Counted from the stretch's first letter, positions 1-7,925 are shown. The stretch: DNA of 13,899 nucleotides from Campylobacter sp. (GCA_017940085.1 JAGAZK010000138.1:1-13899); one strand, 5' to 3'. Notes: a model not told the origin generated them from the sequence alone. Numbers and translations are program-made.

Positions 1-1091
1 GCTTGTAAATGACCAAGATCTAATTTTTCATTTGCTTCGTGATTATCGGATTTGAGCTTTTGTATAATTTTGTCTTTATTATCAATAATATCTTTATCCA
101 AACCGCCAATTTCTACTAAAGCATCTAAATATTTGATTCTTCTAAAAGGTTTTGAAAAATCAATTTGTTCATCGCCATAATTTAAAATTTGTGGTAAATT
201 TAGTCTTTTTAACAAAACTCCAAATAATTCTTCACTTAAATCCATTAAATCATAATAATCATGCCAAGCCCAATAAAACTCAATGCTTGTAAATTCTGGA
301 TTGTGCGTAAGATCCATACCTTCATTGCGAAAACAACGATTTATCTCAAATACTGCTTCCATTCCGCCGACAATCAATCGCTTCAAATAAAGCTCTGGTG
401 CAATTTTAAGGTATCTATCAATACCTAGTGCATTGTGATGAGTGATAAATGGTTTTGCGTTTGCACCACCGGCGATTGGGTGCATCATCGGCGTTTCTAC
501 TTCGATAAAACCTTTATCTTCAAAAAATCTACGAAGTTCGCTGATGATAACAGACCTTTTTATAAAATCAGACCTAATTTGAGAATCCATAATCATATCA
601 AGGTATCTTTGGCGATAACGAACTTCTTTATCTGTAAGTCCGTGAAATTTCTCAGGCAAAGGGACGATAGATTTAGTAGCCAAAATAATTTCACTCGCAT
701 GAATACTAAATTCGCCTGTTTTTGTCAAAAAAGCATAACCTTTGACTAAGATTATGTCGCCAACTTCAAGATTTTTTTTGAAATTTGCGTAGTTTTCTTC
801 GCCAATACTATCTTTTGAATAATAAATTTGAATATTATCGTCTTGATCTTGTATATTTGCAAATGTCGATTTTCCAGCAACTCTTTTTAGTTTCAATCTC
901 CCAGAAATTACCACTTCTTCATCTGCTTTCTTTGTTTCATCATCAATATCTTTTATCCAAGCAAATTTAGTTTTAAATTCGCTTATATTCATTTGTTTTT
1001 TCAAAAAATGCGGATATGGATTTATGCCAAGAGACTTAAGTTCGTCAGCTTTAGCGATTCTTGTTTGTTCAAGCTCACTATCAAAAATCAC
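1..1091 (-). CDS. lysS: Lysine--tRNA ligase, class II (C-terminus cut by window edge)
   Basis: This enzyme charges tRNA-Lys with lysine in the cytoplasm. Reading leftwards from 1091, 363 codons are visible out of about 500 in the family; the rest lies beyond position 1. Residues about 58-150 look like the OB-fold anticodon-binding domain ([20 protein letters not shown]). The class II catalytic core follows: motif 1 ([18 protein letters not shown]) near residue 200 and motif 2 ([14 protein letters not shown]) near 255-268. Motif 3 is off the window. The start is a GTG at 1091-1089 that overlaps the fur stop as GTGA; AAAGG lies about 9 bases upstream, and the N-terminus ([14 protein letters not shown]) resembles that of Campylobacter LysS. 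The gene is probably translationally coupled to fur. Identity is secure; only the exact start is open. Confidence 0.96.
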   Translation of the reverse strand, partial: MIFDSELEQTRIAKADELKSLGINPYPHFLKKQMNISEFKTKFAWIKDIDDETKKADEEVVISGRLKLKRVAGKSTFANIQDQDDNIQIYYSKDSIGEENYANFKKNLEVGDIILVKGYAFLTKTGEFSIHASEIILATKSIVPLPEKFHGLTDKEVRYRQRYLDMIMDSQIRSDFIKRSVIISELRRFFEDKGFIEVETPMMHPIAGGANAKPFITHHNALGIDRYLKIAPELYLKRLIVGGMEAVFEINRCFRNEGMDLTHNPEFTSIEFYWAWHDYYDLMDLSEELFGVLLKRLNLPQILNYGDEQIDFSKPFRRIKYLDALVEIGGLDKDIIDNKDKIIQKLKSDNHEANEKLDLGHLQ

Positions 1092-1552
1092 TTATTTGCC
1101 TTTTTGTTGCAAGTAGGACAAACGCCATAAAGTTGCATTAAATGACCAGTTAGTTCAAAATGATGTTCTTTTGCAATCGCAGCTTGTCTTTTTTCTATGG
1201 TAGTGTCTTCAAATTCAACTATTTTCCCACAGTTTTTGCAAATCATATGATCGTGGTGCGGTTTAGTTGCGAGTTCAAATTTTTTGCCTTGCACACCAAA
1301 GCTAATTGAAGTTACCATACCAGCTTCTTCAAGTAAATTTAGCGTTCGATAAACTGTGGCTACTCCTATATTTAGGCTAGGATCTTTATCTTTGATGTGT
1401 AAATACAATTTTTCAGAAGTAAAATGCTCTGAATTATTATAAAGAGCCCTTAACAAAAACTCTCTTTGTTTGGTAAATTTAAGACCATTGTTTTTAAGAA
1501 TTTGCTTAAATCTATCCAAAAGAACGCTATATTCTATATTTTTTGTGCTCAT
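1088..1552 (-). CDS. fur: Ferric uptake regulator Fur
   Basis: Fur is an iron-dependent dimeric repressor that binds operators of iron-uptake and oxidative-stress genes. The 154 residues have the family layout: an N-terminal winged helix with recognition helix [16 protein letters not shown] at 63-78, then a metal-binding dimerisation domain. The latter holds HHDHMIC (99-105) and two CxxC pairs, C105/C108 and C145/C148, which form the structural zinc site in many Fur proteins. The HHDHMIC context and the lysS neighbour favour Fur over PerR, which Campylobacter also encodes elsewhere; the sequence alone does not prove metal specificity. The ATG overlaps the cvpA stop as ATGA, with AAGGAAG at 1563-1557 as ribosome-binding site. 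No convincing own promoter is seen inside cvpA, so expression probably comes from the gatC promoter or an internal one I cannot recognise. Confidence 0.95.
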   Translation of the reverse strand: MSTKNIEYSVLLDRFKQILKNNGLKFTKQREFLLRALYNNSEHFTSEKLYLHIKDKDPSLNIGVATVYRTLNLLEEAGMVTSISFGVQGKKFELATKPHHDHMICKNCGKIVEFEDTTIEKRQAAIAKEHHFELTGHLMQLYGVCPTCNKKANK

Positions 1553-2082
1553 TTTTCTTCCTTAGGCGAATTTGGCGATTGCTCGACTGGTATGTTTCCA
1601 TTGTTCATTATAAATTTACCACTAGCAAGAAGTGCTGGATATGTGAAACTTCCTTTAAAATACGGCTCAGCCCAATAATTTAACAATCTAATGCTAGAAA
1701 TTACAGAGCAAAGTATTGCAAAAACTAAAAATATTTTCAAACACCCAATCACAAAACCAAGTGTTTTATCTGCTATGCCAAATCCTCTAGCTTGCATAAT
1801 TTTGGCTATAAAATCACCCAAAAATACACAAACTAGCCATATAAACAACCACAATATTATAAGACCAAGCAAAAATTTTAAAGATTCATTTAAATCACAT
1901 AAGGAATTCATAGCTCCACAAGTAGCACCGCTAAAAAATGTCCCGACATCAACGCCATTTCTACTAGCAACTATACCGCCACCAATTAGACCAATCAGCC
2001 CAAACATTTCTTTAGCAAAGCCGTTTAAAAGCCCTTTTATTCCTATTACCAAAGTCAAAGCTATAACAATAACATCAAACAT
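1549..2082 (-). CDS. cvpA: CvpA family inner-membrane protein
   Basis: This is a 177-residue polytopic membrane protein of the CvpA family, named for colicin V production in E. coli. The family is linked in various bacteria to envelope homeostasis, but its molecular function is unsettled. About four hydrophobic segments are visible at residues 2-19, 24-41, 68-92 and 107-130, with the family's N-terminal pattern ([20 protein letters not shown], then GFAKE). The tail after residue 160 is hydrophilic and ends PKEEK. The start is 8 bases after the pilT stop, with AGGT overlapping that stop, and its own stop overlaps the fur ATG. The position directly before fur matches what I recall for C. jejuni, where pilT is absent. 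Family assignment is good; function is not inferable. Confidence 0.88.
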   Translation of the reverse strand: MFDVIVIALTLVIGIKGLLNGFAKEMFGLIGLIGGGIVASRNGVDVGTFFSGATCGAMNSLCDLNESLKFLLGLIILWLFIWLVCVFLGDFIAKIMQARGFGIADKTLGFVIGCLKIFLVFAILCSVISSIRLLNYWAEPYFKGSFTYPALLASGKFIMNNGNIPVEQSPNSPKEEK

Positions 2083-2090
2083 AAATTTAC

Positions 2091-3179
2091 CTATAAAAGA
2101 CCTAGTTTTTTGCCTAATTCTTGTTGATTTGTCGAATATCTCATAGCCATTTCTTTTGTAATTAGTCCGGCTCTGATCGCAGCTTCCATACCTTGAGTTT
2201 GTGTTTGCATACCGGTAATTTGTTGGTTTAACTGCATTTGTGAATAAATTTGGTGAATTTTGTTTTCACGAATTAAGTTTGCAATAGCAGGATTGTTAAT
2301 CATAATTTCATGAATAGCAATTCTTCCTTTTTCTGCTCTTGGCATCAAAGCTTGAGCAATAACAGCAGTCAAAGAAACACTAAGCATATTTCTAATTTGA
2401 GTTTGCTCAGCTTCTTGGAAAGTCTCGATAATTCTATTTATTGTTTGGACGGCTGAATTTGTGTGAAGTGTCCCAAAAACTAAGTGCCCAGTCTCAGCTC
2501 CAGTCAAAGCTGTGTGTATAGTCTCAGGATCTCTAAGCTCACCAATTAGAATAATATCTGGATCTTGACGAAGTGATGAAATAAGAGCGTTCATAAATGA
2601 TTTTGTATTCTCACCTACTTCTCTTTGTGAAAATAAGCATTTTTTGTTTTCATGAACAAATTCTATCGGTTCTTCTATAGTTACGATGTGTTTTCTTTCG
2701 CTCATATTAATTTCATTTAACATAGCTGCCAAAGTTGTTGATTTACCAGATCCAGTTGGACCAGTAACTAAAATCAAACCTTTTTCTCTTTTGATGATTT
2801 CTTTAAATATTTTTGGAGCCGCCAAATCATCTAAACTTGGTATAATTTCAGGAATTATACGAAAAGCTGCAGCAATATCGCCATTCATCGTATAATAGCA
2901 GTTGCCCCTAAATCTGCCGATTCCTGGCTCAGCTAAAGCGAAGTCTAGTTCTTTTTCTTCTTCAAGTTCGCTTTTTTGCTTATCTGTAAGGACAGAATAA
3001 CACAAATTTTCTACATCTAAGCCAGTTAGTTTTTTGCTTTCTAATGGCTGCAATATCCCATCGATACGGATTTGCGGCTCACTTCTAGCAACAAGGTGCA
3101 AATCGCTCGCACCACTTTTGGACACAGTTCTAAGCAACATTTTTAATGTTTCTCTGTGATTTTGAACTACATTTTCCAT
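2091..3179 (-). CDS. pilT: PilT-type (type IV pilus retraction family) ATPase
   Basis: This is a 362-residue hexameric-type secretion/pilus ATPase of the GspE/PilT superfamily. PilT members power pilus retraction in twitching, adhesion and DNA uptake. All signature elements are present: Walker A GPTGSGKST (140-148), Asp box TIEEPIEFVH (167-176), Walker B region DIILIGELRDPETI (208-221) and His box GHLVFGTLHTNSA (231-243). The PilT-specific C-terminal motif AIANLIRENKIHQIYSQMQ (298-316) corresponds to the AIRNLIRE motif. No tetracysteine zinc motif of PilB/GspE type is seen, and the length suits PilT. A glutamine-rich stretch spans 314-329. The gene sits between gatC and cvpA, 7 bases after gatC, with no pilus gene nearby. 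PilT is favoured over PilU by the intact C-terminal motif. Whether it retracts a pilus in this organism is inference. Confidence 0.9.
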   Translation of the reverse strand: MENVVQNHRETLKMLLRTVSKSGASDLHLVARSEPQIRIDGILQPLESKKLTGLDVENLCYSVLTDKQKSELEEEKELDFALAEPGIGRFRGNCYYTMNGDIAAAFRIIPEIIPSLDDLAAPKIFKEIIKREKGLILVTGPTGSGKSTTLAAMLNEINMSERKHIVTIEEPIEFVHENKKCLFSQREVGENTKSFMNALISSLRQDPDIILIGELRDPETIHTALTGAETGHLVFGTLHTNSAVQTINRIIETFQEAEQTQIRNMLSVSLTAVIAQALMPRAEKGRIAIHEIMINNPAIANLIRENKIHQIYSQMQLNQQITGMQTQTQGMEAAIRAGLITKEMAMRYSTNQQELGKKLGLL

Positions 3180-3186
3180 TATTTAC

Positions 3187-3474
3187 CTACTCTATTATTT
3201 TTGATACTTCAAAATATCCATCTTGGCTCTTTGGAGCGTGTTTTAGAACATCTTGAGCTATAGTTTTTTTAACAGCAATATCTTCTCTAAATGGCGTAGA
3301 ACCATCAATCGTGCTAACAGTCGCTTCTACGCTGTCTAAATTTAATTCATTTAAAATCTCGACAAAATCTACTATTTTGCCAAGTTGAGTTTTGAACTCT
3401 TCGCGTTTGCTCTCATCGATATGCAAAGCACTCAAATGCTCAAGTTTATCAAGCATTTTGTCATCTATTTGCAT
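3187..3474 (-). CDS. gatC: Asp-tRNA(Asn)/Glu-tRNA(Gln) amidotransferase subunit C
   Basis: GatC is the small subunit of the GatCAB amidotransferase, which converts misacylated Glu-tRNA-Gln (and in some bacteria Asp-tRNA-Asn) to the correct amide form. GatC wraps around GatA and stabilises the complex. The 95 residues match the family length and show the N-terminal helical pair, PFRED (61-65) and the closing APKSQDGYFEVSKIIE (80-95). The ATG at 3474 is preceded by a strong AAGGAG at 3484-3479. An extended -10 lies about 35 bases upstream of the ATG. It is the first gene of the leftward operon; gatA and gatB are not in the window, as is usual for Campylobacter. Confidence 0.93.
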   Translation of the reverse strand: MQIDDKMLDKLEHLSALHIDESKREEFKTQLGKIVDFVEILNELNLDSVEATVSTIDGSTPFREDIAVKKTIAQDVLKHAPKSQDGYFEVSKIIE

Positions 3475-3507
3475 AAAACTCCTTTTTAATATAACAAAAA
3501 TCGCAAA

Positions 3508-3516
3508 ATTATATCA
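3508..3516 (-). promoter_or_regulatory. Extended -10 promoter of the gatC-pilT-cvpA-fur-lysS operon
   Basis: On the minus strand the sequence reads TGATATAAT, an exact match to TGnTATAAT, the main determinant of sigma-70 promoters in Campylobacter, where no conserved -35 is needed. The predicted start is near 3501, giving a leader of about 27 bases before the gatC ATG. T- and A-rich tracts lie upstream. It is the only strong promoter I see for the five leftward genes. Confidence 0.75.
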
Positions 3517-3606
3517 TATTTTGCTTTAAATTTTTTAATTTGAGTAATAAAATAGATTAAATTTAGCAAATTTACACACATTAGGACAATTTTATATATT
3601 TTGTGA

Positions 3607-3612
3607 TACAAT
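3607..3612 (+). promoter_or_regulatory. Extended -10 promoter of the yfgM-like to psd operon
   Basis: TGATACAAT at 3604-3612 matches TGnTATAAT with one change. The predicted start is near 3619 and the leader to the TTG start at 3647 is about 28 bases, the same geometry as the divergent gatC promoter about 90 bases away. The space between the two -10 elements is AT-rich, and I see no clear operator or Fur box in it. Confidence 0.7.
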
Positions 3613-3646
3613 CCCAAGCATTAATTTTATTTTTAAGGAACAAATC

Positions 3647-4189
3647 TTGGCAATCAAAGAAAACATAAACTACATAAAAGAAACCCTAAGCACAGAAGAG
3701 CAGTTTTTAGAAAACGCAATAAGAGGCGAGAGATTTATACGAAAATACAAATTTCAAATAATTGGGCTTTTGGCTTTGATTATTGTTTTGCTCACGGCAA
3801 ATTACGCAGTATCGTATTTCGCAGAACAAAAAGCTCAAAAAGCAAATTTAGCATACAATGAGCTTTTGTTAAATCCAAACAATGAAAATGCAAAAAATGA
3901 ATTAAAAAATCTAAATCCTTCTTTGTTTGGGCTTTTTGTATTGCAAACAAATGCTTCAAAAGAGTTAATTGACGAAGCTCTGGCTTTGGAGATTGATCCG
4001 TTTTTAAAAGATATTTTACAAGCTAGTAAAGAATCCCAAATTTTATCTAATTACAAGTCTCTTAGTGCTGGTTATAAAGCTTTGAAAGAAAATAATTTAA
4101 ATTTAGCAAAAATAGAGTTTTTGAAAATCAAAAATAGTCCAAATTTAATATCCATTGCAAACAATCTAGAACACTATCAAGGTAAATAA
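3647..4189 (+). CDS. YfgM-like membrane-anchored TPR-fold protein
   Basis: This 180-residue protein has a short cytoplasmic N-terminus, one transmembrane helix at about 37-57 (FQIIGLLALIIVLLTANYAV) and an alpha-helical C-terminal domain predicted to face the periplasm. The pattern resembles E. coli YfgM: a LAY helix after the anchor (66-71), SLFGLFVLQ in the position of a YGALASLELAQ-type helix, and a late KALKENNLNLAKIEF hairpin typical of TPR-like repeats. YfgM is a SecYEG-associated accessory that hands proteins to periplasmic chaperones. The start is a TTG at 3647 with AAGGA at 3635-3639, 7 bases upstream; no better start is available. The stop overlaps the next ATG by one base (TAATG). 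The next gene looks BamB-like, which repeats the E. coli yfgM-bamB order. The homology is inferred by eye. Confidence 0.72.
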   Translation: MAIKENINYIKETLSTEEQFLENAIRGERFIRKYKFQIIGLLALIIVLLTANYAVSYFAEQKAQKANLAYNELLLNPNNENAKNELKNLNPSLFGLFVLQTNASKELIDEALALEIDPFLKDILQASKESQILSNYKSLSAGYKALKENNLNLAKIEFLKIKNSPNLISIANNLEHYQGK

Positions 4190-5184
4190 TGCGTAAAATA
4201 TTAATATTATCAATCACAGCACTAATCTTAGTATCTTGTGCTACAAAAAGATCGTATTTTGAGCCTGAAGTAATAGCAGGAGATATTAAATTTGATGGTA
4301 AAATATCAGATGATATAATCAATACAAGTGCTTTTGGTGCTACTTTGGAAAATGGCGAAGTATTAGATATGGACGGACTTATCCAAGATCTCAAGCTTGA
4401 AAAATCAGAAAAATTTTTGGGTAAATTTGATGATATGATCGCTATTTCAAAGACAAATGGCGATTTAGAAATCAAACAATCAGACCAAAGTATATTCTCG
4501 CACAATTTCCAAGCAGAAATTATTAGCGTAAATATCGACAATAGCGATCTTGCAGCACTTAGTTCTGACAATAAAATTTATCTTATAAATTTAGAAACAG
4601 GCGATATTTTGCTCAAACACGATTGTGGTGCTTCTTTTGCTCAAGACTCTCGCACTGCTGCACCTGTATTTTTGGGAAGTTTGGTAATTTTTCCTTCGCT
4701 AGATGGAAAAGTTTTTATGGCTGATAGAGCAAGTGGAAATTTAATTAGATCAATTACAATCAGCGATGAGCCGTTTTTTAACAATGTCATATTTTTAGAT
4801 GTATATCAAGACAAGCTTTTTGCAGCGACAAATACGAAAATTCTTATGTTTAGTCCGACTCAAACTAAATATTTTGACGAAGATATAAAACAAATAATTT
4901 TATATGCAAGTAGGATTTACGCATTATTAAAAAATGGTCAAATTCTAATACTTGATGATGATCTTAACCAAATCTCAAAGCAAGAATTTGAATATGCGAT
5001 TTTTTCAAATATTATTCCAAAAGGCGAAAAACTCTATATATTTGAAAAAACTGGCTATATGATTAAAACTGATCTAGATTTGCAAAATCCTGAAATTTAC
5101 GAAATGAGTGGCGAAATCGATGAAAAAAGTTTTGCTGGGAAAAAGGCATTTTATCAAGGAAATTTAGTTATAAATTTAAAATAA
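4189..5184 (+). CDS. BamB-like beta-propeller lipoprotein (PQQ-type repeats)
   Basis: This is a 331-residue predicted lipoprotein. It begins with MRKILILSITALILVSC, where LVSC is the lipobox and Cys17 the lipidated residue. The mature part carries repeated beta-propeller blades of the PQQ/YWTD type: MIAISKTNGDLEI near 83-95, AALSSDNKIYLINLETGDIL near 122-141, LVIFPSLDGKVFMADRASG near 165-183, KLFAATNTKILMFS near 209-222 and IYALLKNGQILILDDD later. This is the architecture of BamB (YfgL), the outer-membrane lipoprotein that assists BamA in beta-barrel insertion. E. coli BamB is longer, about 390 residues, so one or more blades may be missing or degenerate. The gene follows a YfgM-like gene with a one-base overlap and overlaps the next ATG by one base. 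Other propeller lipoproteins remain possible; the BamB role is inference. Confidence 0.75.
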   Translation: MRKILILSITALILVSCATKRSYFEPEVIAGDIKFDGKISDDIINTSAFGATLENGEVLDMDGLIQDLKLEKSEKFLGKFDDMIAISKTNGDLEIKQSDQSIFSHNFQAEIISVNIDNSDLAALSSDNKIYLINLETGDILLKHDCGASFAQDSRTAAPVFLGSLVIFPSLDGKVFMADRASGNLIRSITISDEPFFNNVIFLDVYQDKLFAATNTKILMFSPTQTKYFDEDIKQIILYASRIYALLKNGQILILDDDLNQISKQEFEYAIFSNIIPKGEKLYIFEKTGYMIKTDLDLQNPEIYEMSGEIDEKSFAGKKAFYQGNLVINLK

Positions 5185-5510
5185 TGAATAATCGAATTTG
5201 CGAACTTCTAATATCCAAAAAAATCATTTTAAACTCAACCCAAACTCTAGATTTTTCAAAATACAGCTCCAAACGAAATTATAAAGCTATTTTGGGTGTA
5301 AATTTAAGCGATTTTTACACGCTTGTTTTTATAAGAGAATCAAAAAGCAAACTATTAAAAGCCGAGATCGATGAAATAAACGCAATTTGCAAAAAAATTG
5401 AATTAGAATTTGATACGAAAATTAATAAAAGAATTTTATTTTACAAATCTGCAATTTGCTCAAAACTAAAAAAATCCGCTCAAAATTGGAAATTTTATGA
5501 TTTTGTGTGA
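5184..5510 (+). CDS. Conserved-position small protein of unknown function
   Basis: I do not recognise this 108-residue protein. It is lysine-rich and basic, has no signal peptide or transmembrane helix, and looks like a small alpha/beta domain: beta-like AILGVNLSDFYTLVFIRE at 35-52, then a charged helix LLKAEIDEINAICKKIELEF at 57-76, and a basic C-terminus. It is very likely real, because its ATG overlaps the lipoprotein stop (TAATG) and its end overlaps the coaX start by 14 bases, so the frame is boxed in by translated genes on both sides. From memory, C. jejuni has a hypothetical gene of similar size between the homologous lipoprotein and coaX genes. No function should be inferred from the operon alone. 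Confidence 0.8.
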   Translation: MNNRICELLISKKIILNSTQTLDFSKYSSKRNYKAILGVNLSDFYTLVFIRESKSKLLKAEIDEINAICKKIELEFDTKINKRILFYKSAICSKLKKSAQNWKFYDFV

Positions 5511-6117
5511 TATAGGAAATACGACTGCTAGTTTTTGGGAAGATGGGAAGATTACAAAATTTAGTGTTTCTAAATTTCCCAAAACAAGCGAAAAAATCTA
5601 TTTTATCAGTGTAAATGATAAATTAAACAAAAAACTCTCAAATAAAAATTTTATAAATTTAGAGCCGTTTGTGCAGCTAAATACATCTTATGAAGGGCTT
5701 GGAATTGATAGAGCTATGGCTTGTTATACAATCAAAACTGGGCTTGTTGTAGATGCTGGAAGTGCAATTACTTTGGATATAATCTCAAATAATATTCACT
5801 TAGGCGGAGTAATTTTGCCCGGTCTTAGTGCAAATTTGGAAGCTTATTCAAAAATATCTCCAAGACTAAAAATAAATCTAAACTCACAAATCGATCCAAA
5901 CTCACTTCCACAACAAACAAGCGATGCAGTAAGTTATGGCATAATAAAGCCGATTTTATTGCTTATAAAAGAAATGGCAAATGACAAGCAAATTTATTTC
6001 ACAGGCGGAGACGGAGTGTTTTTTGAGAGATTTTTCCAAAACTCTATTTATTGCAAAGATTTAGTTTTTTTGGGTATGAAAAAAATTATTGAAGAAAATA
6101 AGGAGATTTTATGCTAA
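5497..6117 (+). CDS. coaX: Type III pantothenate kinase
   Basis: CoaX phosphorylates pantothenate with ATP, the first committed step from vitamin B5 to coenzyme A. It belongs to the ASKHA fold and, unlike CoaA, is generally not feedback-inhibited by CoA. In its 206 residues one sees the phosphate loop DIGNTT (5-10), GLGIDR (67-72) with the presumed catalytic Asp71, DAGSAIT (86-92), GGVILPGLSANLEAYSKISP (103-122) and FTGGDG (168-173). It is shorter than Bacillus CoaX (about 258) but in line with epsilonproteobacterial forms. It overlaps the preceding gene by 14 bases and the hisG start by 7, which implies translational coupling. panB, an earlier step of the same pathway, lies 3 kb downstream in a different transcription unit. 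Confidence 0.93.
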   Translation: MILCDIGNTTASFWEDGKITKFSVSKFPKTSEKIYFISVNDKLNKKLSNKNFINLEPFVQLNTSYEGLGIDRAMACYTIKTGLVVDAGSAITLDIISNNIHLGGVILPGLSANLEAYSKISPRLKINLNSQIDPNSLPQQTSDAVSYGIIKPILLLIKEMANDKQIYFTGGDGVFFERFFQNSIYCKDLVFLGMKKIIEENKEILC

Positions 6118-6722
6118 AAGTAGCCTTGCCAAAAGGCAGAATTGCCGATAAAACGCTAGAAATTTTTAGTGAAATTTTTAATGATGATTTTGGATTTGAA
6201 GATCGCAAACTCAAAATGCAAAAAGGTGAATTTGAGTTTTATATGGTCAGAAATCAAGATATTCCTACTTATGTAAATTTTGGAGCGGCTGATATTGGTG
6301 TAGTGGGTCTTGATGTGCTTGAAGAGCAACAAAGTGATGTTTTAAGACTGCTTGATTTGAAATTTGGAGTTTGTGATGTATGTATCGGCATCAAAGAAAA
6401 CGAAACTCTCAATTACAACAAACCTCAACTCAGAGTCGCAACCAAAATGCCAAACATCACCAGAGCATATTTTAGCTCAAAAGCAATCCCAGTAAAAATC
6501 ATCAAACTTTATGGCTCGATTGAGCTTGCACCTTTGGTAAATTTGTCTGATTGTATAGTTGATCTTGTAGAAACTGGAGCTACAATGAAACAAAACGGCT
6601 TAAAACCAGTCCAAAAAATCATGACAAGTTCTGCTTATTTAATCGCTAACAAAAATAGTTTTGTTACAAAAAGAGACAAAATTCTCTCTTTGCACCAAAA
6701 AATATCTGAAAAAATCGGATAA
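6111..6722 (+). CDS. hisG: ATP phosphoribosyltransferase, short form (HisGS)
   Basis: HisG joins ATP and PRPP to phosphoribosyl-ATP, the first step of histidine synthesis. At 203 residues this is the short form, which lacks the C-terminal ACT-like regulatory domain and in characterised bacteria needs HisZ for activity and feedback control. Visible motifs are the N-terminal VALPKGR (4-10), GAADIGVVGLD (58-68) and the PRPP-binding signature IVDLVETGATMKQNGL (149-164). The ATG overlaps the coaX stop by 7 bases and has AAGGAG at 6100-6105, so it can initiate efficiently by itself. No other his gene is in the window. From memory C. jejuni has the long form of about 299 residues. Truncation by frameshift is unlikely, because the end KISEKIG is normal for short HisG and the next gene starts 4 bases later. 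Confidence 0.93.
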   Translation: MLKVALPKGRIADKTLEIFSEIFNDDFGFEDRKLKMQKGEFEFYMVRNQDIPTYVNFGAADIGVVGLDVLEEQQSDVLRLLDLKFGVCDVCIGIKENETLNYNKPQLRVATKMPNITRAYFSSKAIPVKIIKLYGSIELAPLVNLSDCIVDLVETGATMKQNGLKPVQKIMTSSAYLIANKNSFVTKRDKILSLHQKISEKIG

Positions 6723-6725
6723 AAA

Positions 6726-7925
6726 ATGAAATTTTATACATTTAGCATAGTCGGATCTTTGATATTTTTGTTTATAAATTTGTATTGCTACAAAAGTCTT
6801 AGTAGAAATACAGCCATAAAGCCATACAAAACGATATTTTTGATTGTTTTTACTTTTGTTTTTGCCTTCGAGCTTATTTATTTTTTTAGCTTTGGGTTTT
6901 ATAATATAAGTCTTTTGTTTTATAGGGCTGGTATTTTTTGTATGGGTATCAGTTTTATGGCGTTTAGCATACTTTTGATTTATGATATTTTTGGCGTTTT
7001 GGTATTTAAATTTAACAAAACTCGTCGCAAAAAAAACAATATTATTTTTGCTAAATTTAATCAAATTTGCCTAAATTTATTTGGGACTTCTAAATTTTCT
7101 CGCTCTAGAAGACGGGCTTTGAGATTTTTACTTGATATTGGTGTGTTAATTGGAGTTTGCGGGTATATTTTAAAAGGCATTTATAATGCAAATTTATCAC
7201 TTCACATTACAAAACGACAAGTCAAAATCAAAAATCTCACAAATCCACTAAAATTTGCAGTTATCAGCGATATTCATATAGGCGAGTTTCTCAAAAAAGA
7301 TTTTATGAATAAAATAGTAAAAAATATCAATCAAATGAAGCCAGATGGCGTTTTTATCGTGGGAGATTTGGCTGATTTAGACGGAATCAAATTAGGCGAT
7401 ATGCTCGATCCCCTAAAAGATCTCCAAACTAAATTTGGCGTGTATTTTGTAAGTGGCAATCACGAATATTACAATGGATTTGATAGCATTATTCAAAAAG
7501 TAAAAAATCTAGGCGTAAATGTGCTAGAAAATGAAAGCATCGAGTTTGGCGGAATAAATTTAGCTGGAGTTAATGATATTTCTGGCTTTAGACTTGGTTT
7601 TAATGAACCAAATTTCGCTAAAGCTTTATCAAATTTAAATCCAAATTTGCCCACAATCTTACTCTCACATCAGCCAAAATCAATTAATTTTATCTCGCCA
7701 AATTTGCTTGAAAAAATAGATTTGATGATATGCGGACACACTCACGCTGGGCAAATTTTTCCTTTTGGGTTTTTTGTATGGCTGGATCAAAAATACACTT
7801 ATGGGCTGTATCAAATCACGCAAAAATTACAAATGCTAGTAACAAGCGGAGCTGGATTTTGGGGGCCGCCAATGAGAATATTTAGCAAAAGTGAAATCGT
7901 AGAATTAAATTTAATTGGAGAATAA
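6726..7925 (+). CDS. Membrane-anchored metallophosphoesterase (YkuE-like)
   Basis: The 399 residues begin with about four hydrophobic segments (roughly 1-21, 36-57, 65-92 and 133-150), followed by a calcineurin-type metallophosphoesterase domain. Dimetal-site motifs occur in order: SDIHIG with D182 and H184, GDLAD with D214, GNHE with N245 and H246, LLSHQP with H315 and GHTH at 337-340. This is the membrane-anchored YkuE/YaeI-like group, some of which cleave phospholipid-type phosphodiesters; the substrate here is unknown. The next gene, psd, begins directly after this stop codon, and from memory the pair is also adjacent in C. jejuni, which suggests a role near membrane phospholipids (inference). 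The ATG lies 4 bases after the hisG stop with only a weak GGA upstream, so it probably depends on coupling. Confidence 0.88.
   Translation: MKFYTFSIVGSLIFLFINLYCYKSLSRNTAIKPYKTIFLIVFTFVFAFELIYFFSFGFYNISLLFYRAGIFCMGISFMAFSILLIYDIFGVLVFKFNKTRRKKNNIIFAKFNQICLNLFGTSKFSRSRRRALRFLLDIGVLIGVCGYILKGIYNANLSLHITKRQVKIKNLTNPLKFAVISDIHIGEFLKKDFMNKIVKNINQMKPDGVFIVGDLADLDGIKLGDMLDPLKDLQTKFGVYFVSGNHEYYNGFDSIIQKVKNLGVNVLENESIEFGGINLAGVNDISGFRLGFNEPNFAKALSNLNPNLPTILLSHQPKSINFISPNLLEKIDLMICGHTHAGQIFPFGFFVWLDQKYTYGLYQITQKLQMLVTSGAGFWGPPMRIFSKSEIVELNLIGE

Noticed and set aside
771..779. Homopolymer T tract in lysS (and an A tract near 7029) as phase-variation sites
   Set aside because: Runs of about eight A or T are expected at this base composition, and the genes are housekeeping; Campylobacter phase variation mostly uses G tracts.
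435..970. Plus-strand open frames within the lysS region
   Set aside because: They lie antisense to a well-conserved LysS frame with class II motifs, have no ribosome-binding site and encode low-complexity sequence.
3485..3646. Possible Fur box in the divergent gatC/yfgM-like promoter region
   Set aside because: The region is AT-rich, but I found no palindromic TGATAAT-ATTATCA-type match better than chance.
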